Positions 5,843-9,162 of a stretch of DNA of 9,162 bases are shown here, one piece after another; positions within the stretch are counted from its first letter, which is position 1, and the number at the start of each line of letters is the position of its first letter. A model generated the notes under the pieces. The model saw nothing but the letters and a program-made list of their open reading frames with translations, was not told the origin of the DNA and searched no databases. The DNA lies in assembly GCA_028715025.1 (NCBI GenBank), contig JAQTLG010000044.1, forward strand, positions 1 through 9,162, written 5' to 3'. Origin of the DNA: Dehalococcoidia bacterium (GTDB lineage: Bacteria; Chloroflexota; Dehalococcoidia; GIF9; UBA5629). The translations under genes and the position numbers were made by a program.

Positions 5843-6550
5843 ATGGTGAAAAAATTGGTTGTCCTGGTAGTCGATGACGAGGAGCGGATCACATATTTCC
5901 TGAAATCCAAATTAAAAATATCGGGTTATGAAGTGTTGACAGCGCAAAACGGTAAAGAAGCTTTGGAGCAATTTCATAATAATGATCCTGATTTGATTGT
6001 GCTTGACCTTGTGATGCCGGAGATGAACGGTTTCGAATTTCTCCAGGAGCTGCGCAAGTTCTCCAGGGTGCCTGTAATTATACTCAGTGCGAAGAGTGAA
6101 GATATCGATAAAATCCGGGGATTGAAACTCGGCGCGGATGACTATTTACCTAAACCGTTTAATCCAAATGAGTTGGTGGCCAGGATAGAAGCTGTTTGCA
6201 GGCGTATAGACAGGTCAGCTGAATCTGAGAATCTGCAAACCGCTTCTTTTAAGGATGTGCATGTCGATTTTCAAGGTCACAGTATGACCGTCAAAGGGAC
6301 AGAGGTGCATTTAACATGGATAGAATGGTTATTGCTTAGGGAACTTTTTCAGAACATGGGCAAGGTTAACACCTACGAAACACTGCTAACCAAGATATGG
6401 GGAGCGGAATACAGGAATGATATACAAATATTAAGGACATGGGTAACCCGTCTGCGCAACAAACTGGGAGATACTGCTGGCATCCCAGAGTTAATAATAA
6501 CGATCCCTAAAACCGGGTATATGTTTAAGTCCACCTCCCCCGATAAGTAA
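5843..6550 (+). CDS. OmpR-family response regulator
   Basis: A 235-residue two-component response regulator and cytoplasmic DNA-binding transcription factor. The receiver domain covers about residues 4-116: acidic pocket D11-D12, phosphoacceptor D55 (VLDLVMPEMNG), switch Ser S82 and Lys K104 (KPF). The winged-helix DNA-binding domain spans about 135-232, with a recognition-helix region ILRTWVTRLRNKLGD and the terminal hairpin PKTGYMF. All key phosphorylation residues are present, so it should be controlled by a histidine kinase, but none is encoded next to it. The start at 5843 has GGGGA at 5831-5835 upstream. It has its own strong promoter with a palindrome, so it is likely independent of korAB. 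Target genes are unknown; the flanking korAB and glgC operons are natural candidates. Confidence 0.93.
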   Translation: MVKKLVVLVVDDEERITYFLKSKLKISGYEVLTAQNGKEALEQFHNNDPDLIVLDLVMPEMNGFEFLQELRKFSRVPVIILSAKSEDIDKIRGLKLGADDYLPKPFNPNELVARIEAVCRRIDRSAESENLQTASFKDVHVDFQGHSMTVKGTEVHLTWIEWLLLRELFQNMGKVNTYETLLTKIWGAEYRNDIQILRTWVTRLRNKLGDTAGIPELIITIPKTGYMFKSTSPDK

Positions 6551-6769
6551 AATTCAAGCCTCCCCATCTTGTTACCTGCCAGCTATCGCCATTTTCCATG
6601 CTGTGCCATTTATACATTTGTAAAATTACATATTTATTTTATAAGTTTCCCCGCAATTTTATGACTATTTGATTTCTCTTTAGCTATTCTTTTTTCATAG
6701 CCGGTTCGGGAGTTCGGGTATGGTAATTTCAAGTAAATACCGGGCAATTTATATAAGGCGGTTTCAGCT

Positions 6770-7984
6770 ATGAAAAAGGTATTAGCGATTATTATGGCCG
6801 GGGGAAATGGAAGCAGAATGGGCGTGTTGTGCTCGGATATTCCAAAGCCAATGCTGACTTTCGGCGCCAGCTGCAGAGTGATAGATTTTACCCTCACCAA
6901 CTGCGTACGTTCCGGTTTTAGGGACATTTTGGTACCGGTTGATTACCGGAGAGAGAAAATGACCGACTACCTTACAAAATGGAGTCTGGCCAATTCCATG
7001 AAAAATGAACTGCGAATTCTGGAGCCACAAAATGGCCATTACCTGGGCACAGCAGATGCTATACGACAAAACCTCGCTCTCATCGAAAACTACAAACCCG
7101 ACATCGTAATGATCCTGGCTGGAGACCATGTCTATAAAATGGATTACCGCGACATGTTGGACTTCCACATTTCTCGCGATGCGAACATCACACTTTCAGT
7201 AAAACCTGTCCATCTTGACCAGGCTTCCAACTTCGGTATCGTTAATGTAAATAGCAACAGTGAAATCACTGATTTTGTAGAAAAGCCTGCGGTGCCTACC
7301 GGCAACCTTGCTTCGATGGGGATATATCTTTTCAGAACGGATACGTTGCTGAACCAGCTGGAAAGAAACGATATGTCTTTAAATGATTTTGGGCATGACA
7401 TTATACCTTCGATGATTGAAGATGGAAGGGTCATGGCATACCAGTATAAGGGGTACTGGAGGGATATTGGTACGGTAGATTCGTATTACAGGACCAATAT
7501 GGACCTGTTGGGTTACCCGCCGGTTATCAGCATTGAAGGTCAGTGGCCGGTGCTTACAGACAGCACATTTTCACGCCCGGTAAGAAAATATAGAGCGGGC
7601 AACGTATGGAATAGTATAGTTGGAGCATCTTGCAGAATCGAGGGCAGGGTTGAGAACTGCATTCTGGAAGACGGCGTATCCATCGGACACAATGTTACCG
7701 TAAGAAACTCTATCGTAATGGCCAGGGCTTCGATCGGCGATTACAGTGTTTTGAATCATTGCATACTGGACAGGGGCGCAAAGGTGGACAAATTCTGCTT
7801 CATCGGGAAGCCGGGCATCCCGCTAAAAGCATCGGATATTACTATCATCGACAGGGACGTTCGGATATCGCAATACGAATCGATACTCCTCAAATACAAT
7901 AATTCATCTTTCGCGCATGGCGGTTCGCTGGTTCACGCCCTATCTAATTACGAGAGGAGACCAAAAGCTTCCCGGTCCGCATAG
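6770..7984 (+). CDS. glgC: Glucose-1-phosphate adenylyltransferase-like protein
   Basis: A 404-residue nucleotidyltransferase that would make ADP-glucose from ATP and glucose-1-phosphate for glycogen (alpha-glucan) synthesis. The signature loop GGNGSRMG is at 11-18 and is followed by PKPMLTFG. LAGDH has the metal-binding D119, and GYWRDIGT has the second acid D232. VEKP and ASMGIYLF are also typical of GlgC. The C-terminal third (about 285-375) is a left-handed beta-helix of hexapeptide type. The position equal to the E. coli fructose-1,6-bisphosphate site K39 (GGKFRIIDF) is Ser here (GASCRVIDF), so allosteric control probably differs. A related sugar-nucleotide pyrophosphorylase is the alternative. 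AAGGCGG at 6755-6761 is the ribosome binding site. No glycogen synthase or branching enzyme lies in the window; the superoxide reductase gene follows after 42 bases. Confidence 0.85.
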   Translation: MKKVLAIIMAGGNGSRMGVLCSDIPKPMLTFGASCRVIDFTLTNCVRSGFRDILVPVDYRREKMTDYLTKWSLANSMKNELRILEPQNGHYLGTADAIRQNLALIENYKPDIVMILAGDHVYKMDYRDMLDFHISRDANITLSVKPVHLDQASNFGIVNVNSNSEITDFVEKPAVPTGNLASMGIYLFRTDTLLNQLERNDMSLNDFGHDIIPSMIEDGRVMAYQYKGYWRDIGTVDSYYRTNMDLLGYPPVISIEGQWPVLTDSTFSRPVRKYRAGNVWNSIVGASCRIEGRVENCILEDGVSIGHNVTVRNSIVMARASIGDYSVLNHCILDRGAKVDKFCFIGKPGIPLKASDITIIDRDVRISQYESILLKYNNSSFAHGGSLVHALSNYERRPKASRSA

Positions 7985-8026
7985 TCACGTAATTATCCCA
8001 TATTAAATAATTAACGGAGGGTAACA

Positions 8027-8422
8027 ATGAAACAACTCAATGAACTGTACAAATCGGGTGATTGGAAGGCGGAGAAGCACGTGCCTGTCATCGATTGTGC
8101 GGAAAAAGTCAAAGCGGGTGATCTCATCCCTGTAAAAGTATCTGTAGGAAAAGAGCAGGCACATCCCAATACTACGGAGCATCACATCAGATGGATATCG
8201 GTCTATTTTCTTGCAGACGGGGAAAATTTCCCCTGCCAGGTCGGGCAGTTTGAATTTACCGCGCACGGAGAATCGACACAGGGGCCCAATTCCGGCCCGG
8301 TCTACACTCATCATGAAGTCACATGCTATATAAAAATAAGCAAGCCGGGAACGTTATTTGCGTCTTCCCTCTGCAATATTCACGGCCTCTGGCAATCGGC
8401 CAAAGAGATCGCTATAAGCTGA
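8027..8422 (+). CDS. Class II superoxide reductase (neelaredoxin type)
   Basis: A 131-residue superoxide reductase of the SORL family that lacks the N-terminal desulforedoxin domain. It reduces superoxide to hydrogen peroxide in the cytoplasm without releasing oxygen, the usual solution in anaerobes. The mononuclear iron ligands are all visible: H18 (in EKHVP), H46 and H52 (HPNTTEHH), C116 and H119 (CNIHGLW). The spacings match the archaeal enzyme (His16, His41, His47, Cys111, His114 in Pyrococcus). E16 and K17 just before the first His match the active-site Glu/Lys pair. Length is normal. GGAGGG at 8016-8021 is the ribosome binding site. It sits 42 bases after glgC and 33 bases before a universal stress protein gene, so the three may form a transcription unit. 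No rubredoxin donor gene is seen in the window. Confidence 0.93.
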   Translation: MKQLNELYKSGDWKAEKHVPVIDCAEKVKAGDLIPVKVSVGKEQAHPNTTEHHIRWISVYFLADGENFPCQVGQFEFTAHGESTQGPNSGPVYTHHEVTCYIKISKPGTLFASSLCNIHGLWQSAKEIAIS

Positions 8423-8455
8423 TAAAACTGCAGTCAATACAAGCGGGAGGTAAAA

Positions 8456-8929
8456 ATGTATAAAAACATCGTCGTAGCCCTGGATGGATCGGAACTGGCA
8501 GAGACCGTATTGCAGCACGTCGCGACGGTTACCAAGGGATGCGAAGAAGCCCAGGTGACTCTTTTGCGGGTTGTGGAACCTATAGAGACAACCTATGCTG
8601 ACACTCTTCCTCCCCTGACCCTGGATCAATCTTATCAGGTACAGATCGCCGAGACAGCATATGCAAAAAAATATCTCAACGAAATCGCTAAAAAACTGAC
8701 CATCTCCGGTATTAAGGCAGCGGCGGTGGTTTTAACAGGCAAGGCTGCCGATTCGATAGTAGACTATGTAAACCAAAATAACGCTGATCTGGTGGTCCTG
8801 GCCTCTCACGGGAAGTCCGGCATCAGCCGCTGGATGTGGGGAAGCGTTACTGATCGGGTCATTCATCACGTTTGCGCTGCGGTATTGATGGTACGAGCGC
8901 CGGGTTGCGGGTCACTGCACAAAGGTTAG
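8456..8929 (+). CDS. Universal stress protein, UspA family
   Basis: A 157-residue single-domain universal stress protein, cytoplasmic and usually dimeric. The opening YKNIVVALDGSELAE has the conserved Asp (D10). The C-terminal ATP-binding loop is complete: SHGKSGISRWMWGSV at 117-131, with G119, G122 and G129-S130. It therefore belongs to the nucleotide-binding type. Length is within the usual range; a short Gly/Cys/His tail follows the last strand (VLMVRAP). The ribosome binding site GGGAGGT lies about 5 bases before the ATG. Next to superoxide reductase it is likely part of an oxidative or energy-stress response, which is inference from position. Confidence 0.93.
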   Translation: MYKNIVVALDGSELAETVLQHVATVTKGCEEAQVTLLRVVEPIETTYADTLPPLTLDQSYQVQIAETAYAKKYLNEIAKKLTISGIKAAAVVLTGKAADSIVDYVNQNNADLVVLASHGKSGISRWMWGSVTDRVIHHVCAAVLMVRAPGCGSLHKG

Positions 8930-9023
8930 CGACTCCTCGGGCATCAGTATGACAATTTCCCTGATATTGGACGATCTATGGGGCAAACATGAAAACTGAA
9001 AATATAAGCTTGGGAGTATGTAA
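8930..9023 (+). other. Short gap without clear terminator
   Basis: These 94 bases between the stress protein and the lipoprotein gene hold no hairpin with a T-run that I can support and no strong promoter. The next gene could therefore be read from the upstream transcript. Confidence 0.4.
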
Positions 9024-9162
9024 ATGAAACGGCTATCGCTTTTACTCTTGGTCCTTCTGACATTATCGACGCTGTCATTCGGTTGCACTGCTGTAATACC
9101 GGTGGTAAATACATTCGATGTGTCGCCAGGTGCTATCAACACAGGAGGTTCGGCTACGCTGA
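9024..9162 (+). CDS. Probable lipoprotein, cut by window end
   Basis: Forty-six codons are visible before the window ends. The ATG at 9024 is preceded by GGGAG at 9012-9016, a 7-base spacing. The protein starts with KR, then a hydrophobic stretch of about 16 residues (LSLLLLVLLTLSTLSF) and G-C at positions 20-21. This matches a permissive type II signal-peptide lipobox (S-F-G-C), so C21 would be lipidated and the protein exported. The mature part begins TAVIPVVNTFDVSPGAINTGGSATL. The F-x-V-S-P-x-x-I-x-x-G-x-S-x-x-L pattern is typical of the first strand of an Ig-like beta-sandwich domain in surface proteins. Its function cannot be told from this fragment. Confidence 0.75.
   Translation, partial: MKRLSLLLLVLLTLSTLSFGCTAVIPVVNTFDVSPGAINTGGSATL

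Noticed and set aside
6551..6769. Possible promoter or terminator in the A/T-rich gap before glgC
   Set aside because: TATATA at about 6750 has only a poor -35 (TTCAAG, 16 bases away), and the GGTAT/ATACC inverted repeat has a long loop and no T-run, so nothing is strong enough to list.
6782..7168. Minus-strand ORF of 128 codons inside glgC
   Set aside because: It is antisense to well-conserved glgC motifs, and its codon pattern is the mirror of that gene.
1..9162. CRISPR array, transposon or prophage remains
   Set aside because: No regularly spaced repeats, transposase or integrase motifs, terminal inverted repeats or phage genes were seen on either strand.

Overview
The window looks like a chromosomal stretch from a strict anaerobe or microaerophobe of moderate GC content (by eye, a little under 50%). 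The pointers are a two-gene 2-oxoacid:ferredoxin oxidoreductase, a class II superoxide reductase, a radical SAM enzyme and strong GGAGG-type ribosome binding sites. The style of the response regulator and of the KorA/KorB pair reminds me of subsurface Chloroflexota (Dehalococcoidia-like) or similar anaerobes. That placement is a guess from memory, because there is no rRNA or other phylogenetic marker here. I see no tRNA, rRNA, CRISPR array, insertion sequence or integrase.

Left part (1-2383, minus strand). From right to left this holds a 490-residue radical SAM/SPASM-type protein, a gap, a small unrecognised ORF whose end appears to lie in another frame past an A AAA AAG run, and a small hydrophobic protein made of three tandem DUF3096-like repeats. 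A short divergent promoter region (about 2384-2484) separates these from the plus-strand genes.

Middle part (2485-6550, plus strand). A small soluble Rieske [2Fe-2S] ferredoxin is followed by about 350 bases without a gene. Then come korA (fused gamma-alpha) and korB (thiamine-diphosphate beta subunit), 2 bases apart, together forming a 2-oxoacid:ferredoxin oxidoreductase. The KorB subunit keeps three of the four usual cluster cysteines and has Gln at the other place. Next is an OmpR-type response regulator with no kinase beside it, driven by a near-consensus sigma-70 promoter whose spacer holds a perfect 15-bp palindrome. A related TATCT/AGATA palindrome lies 33 bases upstream of korA.

Right part (6770-9162, plus strand). 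A GlgC-type ADP-glucose pyrophosphorylase, a neelaredoxin-like superoxide reductase and a UspA-family protein are closely spaced and may be co-transcribed. The window ends inside a gene for a probable lipoprotein. Read together, the plus-strand genes fit ferredoxin-linked central carbon metabolism, storage polysaccharide and oxygen/stress defence in an anaerobe. The most interesting items are the possible frameshift site, the altered KorB cluster ligand and the paired palindromes.
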